From the IMG/VR virus record IMGVR_UViG_3300042010_000106, positions 186,001 through 250,000 of that record: a DNA stretch of 64,000 bases; one strand, written 5' to 3'. Source of the stretch: a virus. Shown here one piece after another: positions 16,444-25,407 of this stretch; the stretch's first letter is position 1, and the number at the start of each line of letters is the position of its first letter. The position numbers and the translations under genes are program-made. The notes under the pieces are model-generated. The model was not told where the DNA came from, ran no database searches, and was given only the letters and a program-made list of their open reading frames with translations.

Positions 16444-16458
16444 GCGTCAAATCCTTTT

Positions 16459-17235
16459 TTAGTTCGTTTCGGAACGTTGCGAATCAATGATATGTTCACC
16501 ACTGATTTTCTCAGTGCGGGAACCTTGAACCGTTAAGGTATCACTGCCTTTCACGGTTACTGTGCGTGTGCCTTCGATAATGACTTCCTGATTCCCTTTG
16601 ATGTGAATCTTTTGGTTGCCAGTACCGCCGCTCACACCGCCCGCGCTTTTCGCTTGAATTTCCTGAATCTTTGTGTCGCTTGCATTCAGCAGATACGAAG
16701 GAATATCGCCCTTCGCTTTGCCAATTGTTTGCGTGTGCGAACCAATAATTGTTTGACTGAAATCGCCAAGCAATACGAGGTGCATGTCACCGGGATTCAA
16801 CATCAGAAATTCATTGCTTTTCCGGTCAATGATTGCGTAGAACCCATTCGATTCACGAATCACTTTACGGTACGGGTAATTCTTTTCCGCTTCAGGCAGA
16901 ATTGTTTTCTTGTCACCGGGATAAGGTGCCAGACTTGGCTTGTATTGATCGCCGGTTTTGAATTGCACACCGACTTTCGTACCCTTTAACGGAATGGAAA
17001 CTGTACCGCTACGTTCAGCAGTGTCGCCATTCGTTGCGTAATCCTGATTCATTGGCAAGGCCCATGGTAGAGCCTTGTCCGGGATTGCGTCCGAGTGAAT
17101 ATCTTTAATGCGTACACGTACACGACAGGCTTTGCGGGGATCGAGGTCATCAACCACGACCGCCGCATAAATCATCTTGGGATCAATCCCCTGTCGCTGC
17201 AAATGTTTTGTCGGATTAAGTGGCGACGTTGCCAT
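16459..17235 (-). CDS. Baseplate central spike, gp5/VgrG OB-fold type
   Basis: 258 aa. Residues about 20-125 form the OB-fold of T4 gp5-like spikes: YAAVVVDDLDPRKACRVRVR, then LPWALPMNQD and VGVQFKTGDQYKP. From about 205 to the end there are beta-helix type repeats (KIHIKGNQEVIIEG then TVTVKGSDTLTVQG) as in the needle of membrane-piercing spikes. No lysozyme domain is inserted, unlike T4 gp5. The presence of this protein points to a contractile tail. A separate tip protein would be expected elsewhere. Confidence 0.88.
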   Translation of the reverse strand: MATSPLNPTKHLQRQGIDPKMIYAAVVVDDLDPRKACRVRVRIKDIHSDAIPDKALPWALPMNQDYATNGDTAERSGTVSIPLKGTKVGVQFKTGDQYKPSLAPYPGDKKTILPEAEKNYPYRKVIRESNGFYAIIDRKSNEFLMLNPGDMHLVLLGDFSQTIIGSHTQTIGKAKGDIPSYLLNASDTKIQEIQAKSAGGVSGGTGNQKIHIKGNQEVIIEGTRTVTVKGSDTLTVQGSRTEKISGEHIIDSQRSETN

Positions 17236-17529
17236 TTAAGCCTGCAACCTGTTCAACACATACCAAATGATGCGCGCTTTTTCTTTTGCTTCAACGTGGA
17301 GCAAATTGAAATAGAACGCTTCAGTGGCCGCAGGATTATCAGGACTCAATTTCGCGTACGTAATCGAAGCAACATATGCGCTGACTGCATCGACGTAGGC
17401 TGTGCGTTGCACGTAGTCCAATTTCGCTTCACACAAATGAATCAGGTCGGCGCTAATCGTGCCGTGAGCAGCGCCCGCAAATTCATTGATAAAACTCAGT
17501 TGTTCTTCTGGTTCTAAACGTTCCCACAT
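17236..17529 (-). CDS. Small helical protein next to the spike
   Basis: 97 aa, mostly helical with Ala-rich stretches, no recognised family. It directly abuts the spike gene (stop and start adjacent) and follows the portal gene by 10 nt, so it is probably a head-tail or baseplate component. Function unknown. Confidence 0.8.
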   Translation of the reverse strand: MWERLEPEEQLSFINEFAGAAHGTISADLIHLCEAKLDYVQRTAYVDAVSAYVASITYAKLSPDNPAATEAFYFNLLHVEAKEKARIIWYVLNRLQA

Positions 17530-17539
17530 TTCGTTGTCC

Positions 17540-19465
17540 TCAATAGAACGGTGTTACTGTGCGCTTCACGTTGTGTTGTGTACCTTGTTCCTGCATGCGG
17601 CGCAGTTGTGCAACGATCTTGCGGTTAGCGCGTTCGTTCGCCAATTTCTGGTTCGGCAGATAACGCTTTTTGCCCAACGAATCATGGCCGGGAACTTCTT
17701 GCAGCTCGCCGAAATCACGATTCGCCAAAGACATCATTTTGCCGGGGCCACGTGCCAGAACGTCAGAATGTGTGCTATCCAAATTCTGGTTGTAATAGCT
17801 GTTCGAAAGAGCGCGCATTTCATCCATCATCTGGTGCAGTTGACCGCTGTTCGCCATCGCTGCAATTTTGCCGTTCGATGCGAAACCACCATCACCACCG
17901 CCACCGCCCATAGCATCATCGCTAATGCCGTATTTCTTTTTCAATTCTTTTACGCTTTTCTGATATTCGTACACACGTTCTTGAATGTGCAAATCAGATT
18001 CTTGCGTAGCCAGCAGACGGTCGAGATTGAAACCCGCAGCGGCAGTCATTGCACGCATTGGAACCGGTACGCCTTTGTCTGTCAGCGCTTGCAGCATGTC
18101 CATGTATTGTTGATCGCCTTCAGGCTTCAACGTCTTTTCCCAATGCACAGAAGGAATCAACAAACGCGTGCCATCGCTCAAACGTTCGTAGCTGCCCAAA
18201 GGATCGAGTTTTTCCAAACTGTTACCACGGACAACCAATTTCCCGTTCGGGTTAATTGTGTAGCCTTTCATGGCGCTGATCATCGGGAAGATTTTGTTGT
18301 ACAGAACTTTCCGCGTCAGATAATCACGTTCGTTACGCACGCCGTCGATGAACAACGAAGTGGAAGTATCGCCGTTGGTGTACGTGGCGTCACCAGAAAG
18401 AAACGCATCGGAAATTCCGAGTGCTTTCATGATGTAGCCGTCGATTGCATCTTTGTTGTCAAAGATTGTCCAGCCGCCCGTTGGATCGCGAATTTCTTCG
18501 GTGGAAATACCACCACGCGTTGCAACCACTGCACCGATTGGATCGGCGTCGGCGTTCATGAACATATCCATTACGGCTTGCATGTCAGCAATGGTTGGTT
18601 CCCATTCGCCAGCACCGTCAAGCGTTACGTGGAGAATACCTTTTTGACGCATTGCAGAACGAACCAACGTCCCACGGAAAAGGTTTTTCTCCATCAAATA
18701 CCACGGGAGAACGCGACGGTAATAGCTGTTTGCTGTGCTGCCTGTAGAACCGCGACGGGGAACGTAAACCGTTGATTTTGGGTCTAATTCCAACGCCTCG
18801 TTACTCAGTTGTTTCATTACGTCCGAACCGAGGAATTCACGCAGTGCTTTCACACGCGGGCTATCCGATTGCATGGTCGAACGAACCGATTCAGGAAACG
18901 CAACGGTGATCAAAGGATCGGTGCCATGGAACGGCAATTGATCGACCTTTGTGTTTTCGTAACCGTGCGGCATGATGCGGCTAAATACTTGGTTGGTGCC
19001 GTTGTACAAAAGCGAACCAACGAACGCGCCTTTGACGTTGTAATCCACGTCAATTTCCGGCATCAATGTACGGATGTCGAGGCGATCAATGTTTTCCTGA
19101 AAGTCTTCAGAAACTTTACGATCAAGAATACCGCCGAGGGTGAATTCGGAGAACATCAATTGCGATTTGATATCGACAATCGAACCGGCAATGTTGTGGT
19201 TGTAATAAATGTCGGAATACAAACGCATGACCAGTTTTTTCTGTTCAAGGTCTTCCGAGAAAACGATATCTTTCAGCAGCGGATCAACGTCGATTTCAAT
19301 TGGCAGTTGCGACACGCTGGTATTGTGCGAGTTTGCAGTCGCCATGTATTCATCGCGAATTTCTGTCGAGCGATCATAATGCGTTTGACCGGCGCCTATA
19401 TCAACTTGACGGCCCCCGGTCGGCTGGTGGCGAGCTGAATACGTGGTGCGTTTGGTAAGTTTCAT
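17540..19465 (-). CDS. Portal protein
   Basis: 641 aa. Forms the dodecameric ring at one capsid vertex through which DNA is packed and ejected. The typical portal stem region is visible at about 345-405: IMKALGISDAFLSGD, then TNGDTSTSLFIDGVRNERDYL and VLYNKIFP. The N-terminal 60 residues are flexible; a Gly-rich linker (GGGGGDGG) near residue 520 precedes a basic C-terminal tail. It lies two genes from the KTSC protein and about 1.9 kb downstream of the terminase, a normal order for morphogenesis modules. Confidence 0.9.
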   Translation of the reverse strand: MKLTKRTTYSARHQPTGGRQVDIGAGQTHYDRSTEIRDEYMATANSHNTSVSQLPIEIDVDPLLKDIVFSEDLEQKKLVMRLYSDIYYNHNIAGSIVDIKSQLMFSEFTLGGILDRKVSEDFQENIDRLDIRTLMPEIDVDYNVKGAFVGSLLYNGTNQVFSRIMPHGYENTKVDQLPFHGTDPLITVAFPESVRSTMQSDSPRVKALREFLGSDVMKQLSNEALELDPKSTVYVPRRGSTGSTANSYYRRVLPWYLMEKNLFRGTLVRSAMRQKGILHVTLDGAGEWEPTIADMQAVMDMFMNADADPIGAVVATRGGISTEEIRDPTGGWTIFDNKDAIDGYIMKALGISDAFLSGDATYTNGDTSTSLFIDGVRNERDYLTRKVLYNKIFPMISAMKGYTINPNGKLVVRGNSLEKLDPLGSYERLSDGTRLLIPSVHWEKTLKPEGDQQYMDMLQALTDKGVPVPMRAMTAAAGFNLDRLLATQESDLHIQERVYEYQKSVKELKKKYGISDDAMGGGGGDGGFASNGKIAAMANSGQLHQMMDEMRALSNSYYNQNLDSTHSDVLARGPGKMMSLANRDFGELQEVPGHDSLGKKRYLPNQKLANERANRKIVAQLRRMQEQGTQHNVKRTVTPFY

Positions 19466-20046
19466 AAAATACTCGCGTTTGTGGCGTAGATTACGCTGAC
19501 ACTTCCCAACCGATTAGTATCTTGAAGGGACATGACCGATTTATCTTTTAACGCCCAAAAAGCATCAAAGGTTTCCGGTTGGTTTGCGTTTTGATTTTGC
19601 AAGCCGTGAGCTGTGCGTGAGTCGATGCCCAGCCAACCCACATAAAAATGAAAGTCTGTGCTTTTCACAAACTTATCCCACATGCGCAGACCGGCCATGG
19701 TGGTTTGAATGTCACAACGAATTGAATCGTAGTGCTTCAGGAAATAGTTCGCCATCACGTCACGGGCCAATTCCGGTAGCGTGCTGCGTACCTCAACCTG
19801 CACAACCCTTTCGCCAAGCGTGTGATGATGTGCAACTTTGAAATAACAGGAGTAAACCAAAACGGTATCATCGTCGTACAGCAGCAATAATTCCGTGTCC
19901 TCAATTGTTTCATCTTTCAGCAAGTAGCCGATTAAAGACATGGTGCCAAAGGAATATTTGAAGTCTGGTGCATCCGGTTGCAGAAATGCGTAACGCACTT
20001 CATCATCAGACAATGGAATTGCAAAAGGGTCGGCAAGAATCGGCAT
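19462..20046 (-). CDS. Hypothetical protein, possible relative of the 184-aa tagged protein
   Basis: 194 aa, no tag. Residues about 85-140 (LPELARDVMANYFLKHYD then GLRMWDKFVKS) follow the same order as a segment of the protein at 20792-21346 (FARLVMRYFSQNGN then GAEMWKRFVKE), suggesting distant paralogy and possibly a GNAT-like fold. Overlaps the portal start by 4 nt. Function unknown. Confidence 0.8.
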   Translation of the reverse strand: MPILADPFAIPLSDDEVRYAFLQPDAPDFKYSFGTMSLIGYLLKDETIEDTELLLLYDDDTVLVYSCYFKVAHHHTLGERVVQVEVRSTLPELARDVMANYFLKHYDSIRCDIQTTMAGLRMWDKFVKSTDFHFYVGWLGIDSRTAHGLQNQNANQPETFDAFWALKDKSVMSLQDTNRLGSVSVIYATNASIL

Positions 20047-20049
20047 TTT

Positions 20050-20790
20050 TTATTTACCCGTAGGTTTCTTTGTAACTTTGGGCATTTTCGCCACGTCCGG
20101 CTGTTGTGCTTCAGGCTTTGGATTCACGATATTCACTTTGGGCAGTTTACCTGAATGATCAATCGTCACCTGCGTTACAACGGGTTCCATCGGGAACACG
20201 TCCGGTTCGTCTTCGTCATCCAGCACACCAAATTTCGGTGGTGGATTTGCTGCTGATTGTGGCATTGCATCAACACGATATTGCGGTTTAGGGCCGCGAA
20301 TCATGTAGATAAAATAACGGCCTTGCGACGGCGCTGCTTCCAGTGCGTCAACTTCTTTCGGCGTTACCTTTTCGTATGCCCACACGGCACCGTTACGGAA
20401 TTCAACGTAAAGCGTTTTGTGCTTTATGTCATAGGTGCAATGCAGAAGGTTTGAACTGTCGATTTCCAGCACACGAAGCGCCGGATCTTTCGGAACTTTC
20501 TTCTCTTTATCGAGTCCGCCTTTACCTGCATTTACAGTTATTTTGCGAACTTTGCCTGACCAACCTTTCGAATGTTCGATCAAACGATCCACTTCAATCT
20601 TTTTCAGAGTGAAGAGAATGTCCGGGGTTGTCTTGTGAACAACAGTATATTTCCCGCGCAGCAACCGAACGCCAAACACGTTACCCGGATGCAGTTCAAG
20701 AATATATTCTTTGTTGTGTCGGTTTTCTTCAAACGACAGCAGCTTGCCGCCGTATTTGTACCATTTGAAAAGGTCGTACCTGATCATCAT
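20050..20790 (-). CDS. KTSC-domain protein with the SprT-type N-terminal module
   Basis: 246 aa from the ATG at 20790, which follows the upstream stop at once (TGACATGATG); an upstream in-frame ATG at 20817 would overlap the previous gene and is less likely. Residues about 20-75 (LHPGNVFGVRLLRGKY then PDILFTLKKIEV) resemble the N-terminus of the SprT-like protease at 12947-14287. Residues about 110-170 form a KTSC domain (SSNLLHCTYDIKHKTLYVEF then GAVWAYEKV), a small module of unclear, possibly nucleic-acid-related, function. The last 70 residues are Pro/Lys-rich and disordered. Confidence 0.85.
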   Translation of the reverse strand: MMIRYDLFKWYKYGGKLLSFEENRHNKEYILELHPGNVFGVRLLRGKYTVVHKTTPDILFTLKKIEVDRLIEHSKGWSGKVRKITVNAGKGGLDKEKKVPKDPALRVLEIDSSNLLHCTYDIKHKTLYVEFRNGAVWAYEKVTPKEVDALEAAPSQGRYFIYMIRGPKPQYRVDAMPQSAANPPPKFGVLDDEDEPDVFPMEPVVTQVTIDHSGKLPKVNIVNPKPEAQQPDVAKMPKVTKKPTGK

Positions 20791-20791
20791 G

Positions 20792-21346
20792 TCACCATTT
20801 TGAGCGCACGCGCCCATTCACAGGTTTATCGGAAACCACGAAAAGTTTATCCGTTGCATTGCCCTGATAGGCGAATGACAGCATCATATTTTTCGTGTGC
20901 GGTTCAACCAACGATAAACCATTGGTATGTTGCACGTAAACGAACCGGTCGTTTGTGTCTTCCTTGACAAAACGTTTCCACATTTCAGCACCGAGTTTAC
21001 GCTGTCGTTCATCCGACACAAGAATGTTTCCATTCTGGCTGAAGTAACGCATGACCAACCGGGCAAACCCTTTAGGGCAACCCGGTAACTGCCAAACGTT
21101 TTTCTGCACGTAAACATCACGGCCTTGGTAACTGAATTTGTGCACGAAACAAATGTACAATTGTGCTTCGTCGTTCGCATCCATGCGCGTGTAAATAAAA
21201 CCGTCTTCGTATGGGCGAACCTGTACGAAGTGACCGTCTACGGAAACAGTTTCTGTTGCAGGTTTCCATGATGCTTCCCGCATGGCTTTTGTAGGCTCAT
21301 TACGGGCAGGTGCTAACCCATAAGGAGCGGCCAGACTTATTTCCAT
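20792..21346 (-). CDS. Tagged hypothetical protein outside the main block
   Basis: 184 aa, begins MEISLAAPYGLAPA, a clear tag although it lies 9 kb from the main tagged block, inside the morphogenesis module. It has beta-rich segments (GFIYTRMDANDEAQLYICFV) and the GAEMWKRFVKE segment shared in pattern with the 194-aa protein at 19462. Possibly a GNAT-like fold, not certain. Its position between terminase and portal supports a link between the tag and the capsid. Confidence 0.8.
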   Translation of the reverse strand: MEISLAAPYGLAPARNEPTKAMREASWKPATETVSVDGHFVQVRPYEDGFIYTRMDANDEAQLYICFVHKFSYQGRDVYVQKNVWQLPGCPKGFARLVMRYFSQNGNILVSDERQRKLGAEMWKRFVKEDTNDRFVYVQHTNGLSLVEPHTKNMMLSFAYQGNATDKLFVVSDKPVNGRVRSKW

Positions 21347-21361
21347 TTGTTAGGCTCCGAT

Positions 21362-24300
21362 TTAACGACGGCCTGCTGCAAACAACGCAATAGGTGCACC
21401 GTTAATCATAGTTTGCCCGCCACTTGCATTACCGACTGTTACGCCTGCACCCATTGCGAGTTTAGACGCGGCCAGCGCGTTAGGTCGAGCCATTGCACCA
21501 TCGAAATTTTCTTCCGAAAGTAACAACGTGTAATCCTCGACTTGTAAGCCCCACAAACACAGAGCCATTGCACGCCAGTTATCATCGGTATAGCCATCGC
21601 CTTTACCAACGCCTTTCAACTGATCTTTAATCGTGAACATCTGTTTAAACAAGTGGGCGATTGGTTTGTCCTGATAAAAATCACGATAATCCGAGTCCAC
21701 TGCATCAACGAGCGTTTTCACTTTGATTTCAGATTTCGGAATGGAAACGTTGCCCTGTTCCATTCGCGTTCGCACACCAACCATGTCCACGTATTTCAGA
21801 CTGTATTGTTTTGCGATAAAGGTCGGGATATCCTCTTCAGGATCGCCCATATCAGCCGCAGCATCATCCAGAAGTTTAATACTGTTCCAACGGTCAGCAA
21901 GCAAAACTTTGCAATTACGCGCTTGCATAAGTGGCAGAATAACGTCTGAATAAATCAGGCTATGGTTTAAGCGATAACCCGGCAGCGGAATGATTTCACA
22001 CACTAGGTCTATACTTAAATTAAAGCCGTCGGTGGTGCCACCTACGAGACTGAAACTGTTATCTGTTACACCGGCGTCGATTGCCATCAAAGACGCTTTA
22101 CCGCTTTTCTTAACCTTTTCAACCTTGCCGTAAATATACGATTGCCCAAGGCGTTTGGAATTCCTGTAAACCGGTTTGATTTTGCAGGCGTTCTTACGCG
22201 TTGGATCTTCGCACCGCATAATGAAATCGTGGTTAGCGAGGAATGGGTTTGCAATCAACGGCGGGTTGGCCCCGAAGTTTTTCTCTGCCGATTCAGGGTC
22301 TTTCCGGTACGCTTCAACAATGAATGTTGAATTGCGTTTGAAGTTCGGGTTTACATCCCATGTTGCACGGTGAATGCCGTACATCGAGCGTGAATTCACA
22401 GCACGTTCAAGCAACACGTGAATCATATCGTTTTTTGCGGTCGGGCTAGAAACGTTCATGGCGTACGCTGGCAACACGTCGTCATATCCGCGTTCAATCA
22501 AAGCGTCTGCTGCTGTACGAACTGTTGCAAGGCTGTTCGCCAATGCGTCGTAAACTTCAAAGGCGTTGATCTTTACTTTGCCGCTGTCTTTCTCTGCGTC
22601 GAAGTATGCAATTTCGTCGATTGAAAAACCAAAGCGAGTTCGCCCCCGCATTACCCGTTTATCTGGCCCCATCGGGAAACAGTTGTGCTGGATAATTCCG
22701 TTGGCAACAAATGCGTGGTCGTCAACGTCCACAGTGATATCGTAAACGTTTTGACGGCCCGCATCTGTAACACTTTCAACTTCTTCGTAAAGCGCTTTGA
22801 CTGTCCCAAATTCTTTCGGGGCCACGGCAATAAAATCACCGGGCTTTAGTTTGTCGAGTTCAACCCATTGCGGATTTTTGTCGGCATCAAAAGAAAGTAT
22901 CGGGTGATTGCCTGTACCGGTCAGCTCAAAACCGTTTTTGGTCTTGAGCGTGTACACGTGTTTTTCACCGTTAGAATGCCAACCACACACGCGGTTGTAT
23001 CCATCTAAGCCCTTCACACGGTCGCCTAAGACGATTTCGGTAATGGGCACAGGGCCACGTTCGGTTTCAACGATGGTGCTGCCCACAACGCATTGCAGGC
23101 CCCGTACGCGGTAATCGACAAACGTGTCAGTCAGTTTGAAAAGCGTTTCGCCGTAAACACCTTCATAGTGACGCAGCATCGAGTGATATTCTTTGTACCA
23201 ACGCGTTTCGGTAAGTGCGCCGAAAAACGGTGTCCACAGCGTATCCTTTGCTTGCGTGTAAGTCAGTGCCGCAAATGTTCCCTGTAGCATTGTGGTACGT
23301 GACAGACCGTAGAATTGCGCAGGCTTTTGCAGCTTGAGCAAACGGTGAATCAAATACGGAAACATGTACGTGCCAACGGTGTGAGATTTGCCGCTGTTGT
23401 GACTGAGAATTGCGCCGGTCAAAAACTGGTGCGTTTCAGGCAAAGTAAAATCGTACGTCGCTTCGTATCCGCCGTCAGTTACCAACGCGATAGAATCGTC
23501 GTGCGTTCCTACAGACCATTTCCCGGCCCGCAGATTTGCCAATTGTTCGTCTGTCAGTGTAATCGACACGCCGGTAATCTGGTGTGGATAACCCGCGTTG
23601 AGCAACATGCTGCTGATATCTTGCAGAGCAGGCTTCGCAAGAAACACGCGTTCATTTCCTTGGCGGAAAAGTCCTTGCAGAAAAGCAGTTGTCGATTCTT
23701 CGTCGGCTATTCGAATCGCACGCGGAACAACGGTGTTGTAAAACATCGCGCCGACAGTTTCAGCCTGACGAATTACACCCTTGCCGAAAATGCGCTGACC
23801 ATATTGAACGGTCAGTGTGTCGCCGACCTTCACGTCTTTCAGTTTGGTGAACGTTTCATTCACAAAAATCGGATGATCGTGTGTGCCAGAAACGCGAAAA
23901 CCCATCGCCGTTTGTACACGGATAATGGGTTCTGGTTCAGCACGGAAAAAATGGGATGTAACTTCCATTTCTTTGCCGTTGTACACGTACCGATAGAATT
24001 CTGAGAATCCCACGGGCGCGTCTGGACTGATTTCGTCCATGTGTTCCATGCCTTGCGACGTGAAAACACTTGTCGAACCAATCACGCAACGTTGACCGGC
24101 GTTAATTGCCAGTTCGTTGTAGAAAGGCATTTTACCTTTCTTGATCATCTGCGAACGGCCCTTGCCACAGTTGGGACAAACGCCGTTGTGCAGCAGCGAA
24201 ACTTTCCGCTCCAATTTCGAATACGTGTCGTCAACTTTGTGCGAGTGCAGCAACCATTCAAGGTCAGTGCACTTGTTGTTGTAACACACGTCGTTGAAGG

Positions 24301-24658
24301 TAACGAGGCCCCAAATCAATTGCTCAAGAAAGGGGCGTTCATCACCGATGGTGCCGAAACGATCTTCAGTTACCCATTCGTAAAAATTGCGGGCTTCCGG
24401 CAAATCGGCGTCGTCAATTTTCATGTCTTTCGGCACGATAACTTTCGAGTCGATCAGGTTCCGAATAGATTCCGCAATGTTCGATTCTGTTTGCACGTTC
24501 ATGGAAGTGATAAGTTTAGTAGCAGACTTATTCATGTTTTCCAGATCGTCATGAATCGCCGCCCGACCAGTTTCTTTCAGAGAAAGCAAATAGTCGAACG
24601 GGTCTTTGTAGTTTCGTAGCGCTTTGTTAGCTTCTTTTGTTTCCTTGGATATTTTCAT
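21362..24658 (-). CDS. terL: Large terminase subunit with two inteins
   Basis: 1098-aa precursor. The terminase motor cuts concatemeric DNA and pumps it into the head with ATP. Removing residues 191-421 and 523-659 leaves about 730 aa of exteins. The joined sequence restores the Walker A motif AGQR-SGKS across the first intein; SIDEIAYFD soon after the second intein is Walker B with catalytic Glu. The nuclease domain follows, with LMAIDAGVTDN and later LLADRWNS as probable acidic metal sites. A CPNC motif at 161-164 may bind zinc. The start overlaps the upstream stop (TGATG). Confidence 0.92.
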   Translation of the reverse strand: MKISKETKEANKALRNYKDPFDYLLSLKETGRAAIHDDLENMNKSATKLITSMNVQTESNIAESIRNLIDSKVIVPKDMKIDDADLPEARNFYEWVTEDRFGTIGDERPFLEQLIWGLVTFNDVCYNNKCTDLEWLLHSHKVDDTYSKLERKVSLLHNGVCPNCGKGRSQMIKKGKMPFYNELAINAGQRCVIGSTSVFTSQGMEHMDEISPDAPVGFSEFYRYVYNGKEMEVTSHFFRAEPEPIIRVQTAMGFRVSGTHDHPIFVNETFTKLKDVKVGDTLTVQYGQRIFGKGVIRQAETVGAMFYNTVVPRAIRIADEESTTAFLQGLFRQGNERVFLAKPALQDISSMLLNAGYPHQITGVSITLTDEQLANLRAGKWSVGTHDDSIALVTDGGYEATYDFTLPETHQFLTGAILSHNSGKSHTVGTYMFPYLIHRLLKLQKPAQFYGLSRTTMLQGTFAALTYTQAKDTLWTPFFGALTETRWYKEYHSMLRHYEGVYGETLFKLTDTFVDYRVRGLQCVVGSTIVETERGPVPITEIVLGDRVKGLDGYNRVCGWHSNGEKHVYTLKTKNGFELTGTGNHPILSFDADKNPQWVELDKLKPGDFIAVAPKEFGTVKALYEEVESVTDAGRQNVYDITVDVDDHAFVANGIIQHNCFPMGPDKRVMRGRTRFGFSIDEIAYFDAEKDSGKVKINAFEVYDALANSLATVRTAADALIERGYDDVLPAYAMNVSSPTAKNDMIHVLLERAVNSRSMYGIHRATWDVNPNFKRNSTFIVEAYRKDPESAEKNFGANPPLIANPFLANHDFIMRCEDPTRKNACKIKPVYRNSKRLGQSYIYGKVEKVKKSGKASLMAIDAGVTDNSFSLVGGTTDGFNLSIDLVCEIIPLPGYRLNHSLIYSDVILPLMQARNCKVLLADRWNSIKLLDDAAADMGDPEEDIPTFIAKQYSLKYVDMVGVRTRMEQGNVSIPKSEIKVKTLVDAVDSDYRDFYQDKPIAHLFKQMFTIKDQLKGVGKGDGYTDDNWRAMALCLWGLQVEDYTLLLSEENFDGAMARPNALAASKLAMGAGVTVGNASGGQTMINGAPIALFAAGRR
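22682..23092 (-). other. Intein 2 upstream of terminase Walker B (137 aa)
   Basis: Mini-intein. Begins CVVGSTIVETERG after RVRGLQ and ends GIIQHN before Cys. Block B is GTGNHPIL, block F is QNVYDITVDVDDHAFVANG. No endonuclease domain is present. The +1 residue is Cys here and Ser at intein 1, and the two sequences differ, so they are probably independent insertions rather than a recent duplication. Confidence 0.9.
23396..24088 (-). other. Intein 1 in the terminase Walker A motif (231 aa)
   Basis: Begins with Cys (CVIGSTSVFT) after AGQR and ends LSHN before Ser, the classical Cys1...His-Asn/Ser+1 splicing signature. Block B is GTHDHPIF. Residues about 133-172 (TTAFLQGLFRQGN then MLLNAGY) look like the remnant of a LAGLIDADG homing endonuclease, too short to be active. 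The insertion splits the P-loop, so the ATPase can work only after splicing. Confidence 0.9.
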
Positions 24659-25407
24659 CAGCGACGACTGCCAGTAACTCCCACAGTGTTGACGGGAACT
24701 GTTTTATCCGTTGCGCGGATGCGAGCATGCTGTAGCTCTTGGTTCATGCGCAGGTGTTCACGGGCCGCTTCGCCAACATCATGCTTGTGCATAGCGTCCA
24801 TGGTTTTTTCTGCAAGAAGTTTAGACATTCTTTTCAGGTAAGCATGCTTGTACGTTTCTGGCATTTTCGTTTGATTAACGAGCGCCGCAATTGCGTCCAA
24901 GCGAGAGATAGGAACGAACGCGCTAAGCAGCGCGCCGTCCAATTCGATACCAACTTCCAACCCATCGCGTAATCCAGCCTTGACGTATTCTTGTGCATCG
25001 TCAAAAGCAAGCAGGTTGGCAGCAGTCCTGTAGAAGTGGTCTTTGTAGACCGGCAGCACGTTACCAACAGAGTCATTAAAAGCGACCAATTCGGAATCGG
25101 GCACTTCGACTTCATTCATGGCAAGTGGGTGATTTGAATCTAGGTAATTGATTCCGCTTTCTTGTGGGAAAGTTTTCGGTTCGGGAGGAATCACCATGCT
25201 TATCGTGTCCTGCATAAGCATTGGCGGTAAGCACGGGTCGAACTCGAAAACGCCGTCCTTCAACGGCTCGTAATCAATTGTGAAAACAGTATGATGCGAC
25301 GGGCGATTGTCCCTTGCCGCATCAATTTCTATATTCCCTGTCATGCGCTGAAGCTGAATATCACGATCCAGCTTTGCGTCTTCAAGCGAGCGCGGGAGGC
25401 CCATCAT
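24658..25407 (-). CDS. Hypothetical protein upstream of the terminase
   Basis: 249 aa if translated from the ATG at 25407 (or 248 from the adjacent ATG at 25404); the frame is open further upstream, but that part lies inside the helicase gene and reads as its shadow. Begins MMGLPRSLEDAKLDRDIQLQ. The C-terminal half is helical and basic. Overlap with the helicase 3' end is 26 nt. A small-terminase role is possible from its position next to terL but there is no recognisable HTH. Confidence 0.75.
   Translation of the reverse strand: MMGLPRSLEDAKLDRDIQLQRMTGNIEIDAARDNRPSHHTVFTIDYEPLKDGVFEFDPCLPPMLMQDTISMVIPPEPKTFPQESGINYLDSNHPLAMNEVEVPDSELVAFNDSVGNVLPVYKDHFYRTAANLLAFDDAQEYVKAGLRDGLEVGIELDGALLSAFVPISRLDAIAALVNQTKMPETYKHAYLKRMSKLLAEKTMDAMHKHDVGEAAREHLRMNQELQHARIRATDKTVPVNTVGVTGSRR

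Noticed and set aside
17486-18775. 429-codon plus-strand frame over the portal gene
   Set aside because: Antisense shadow of a clearly identified portal protein; no start signals.
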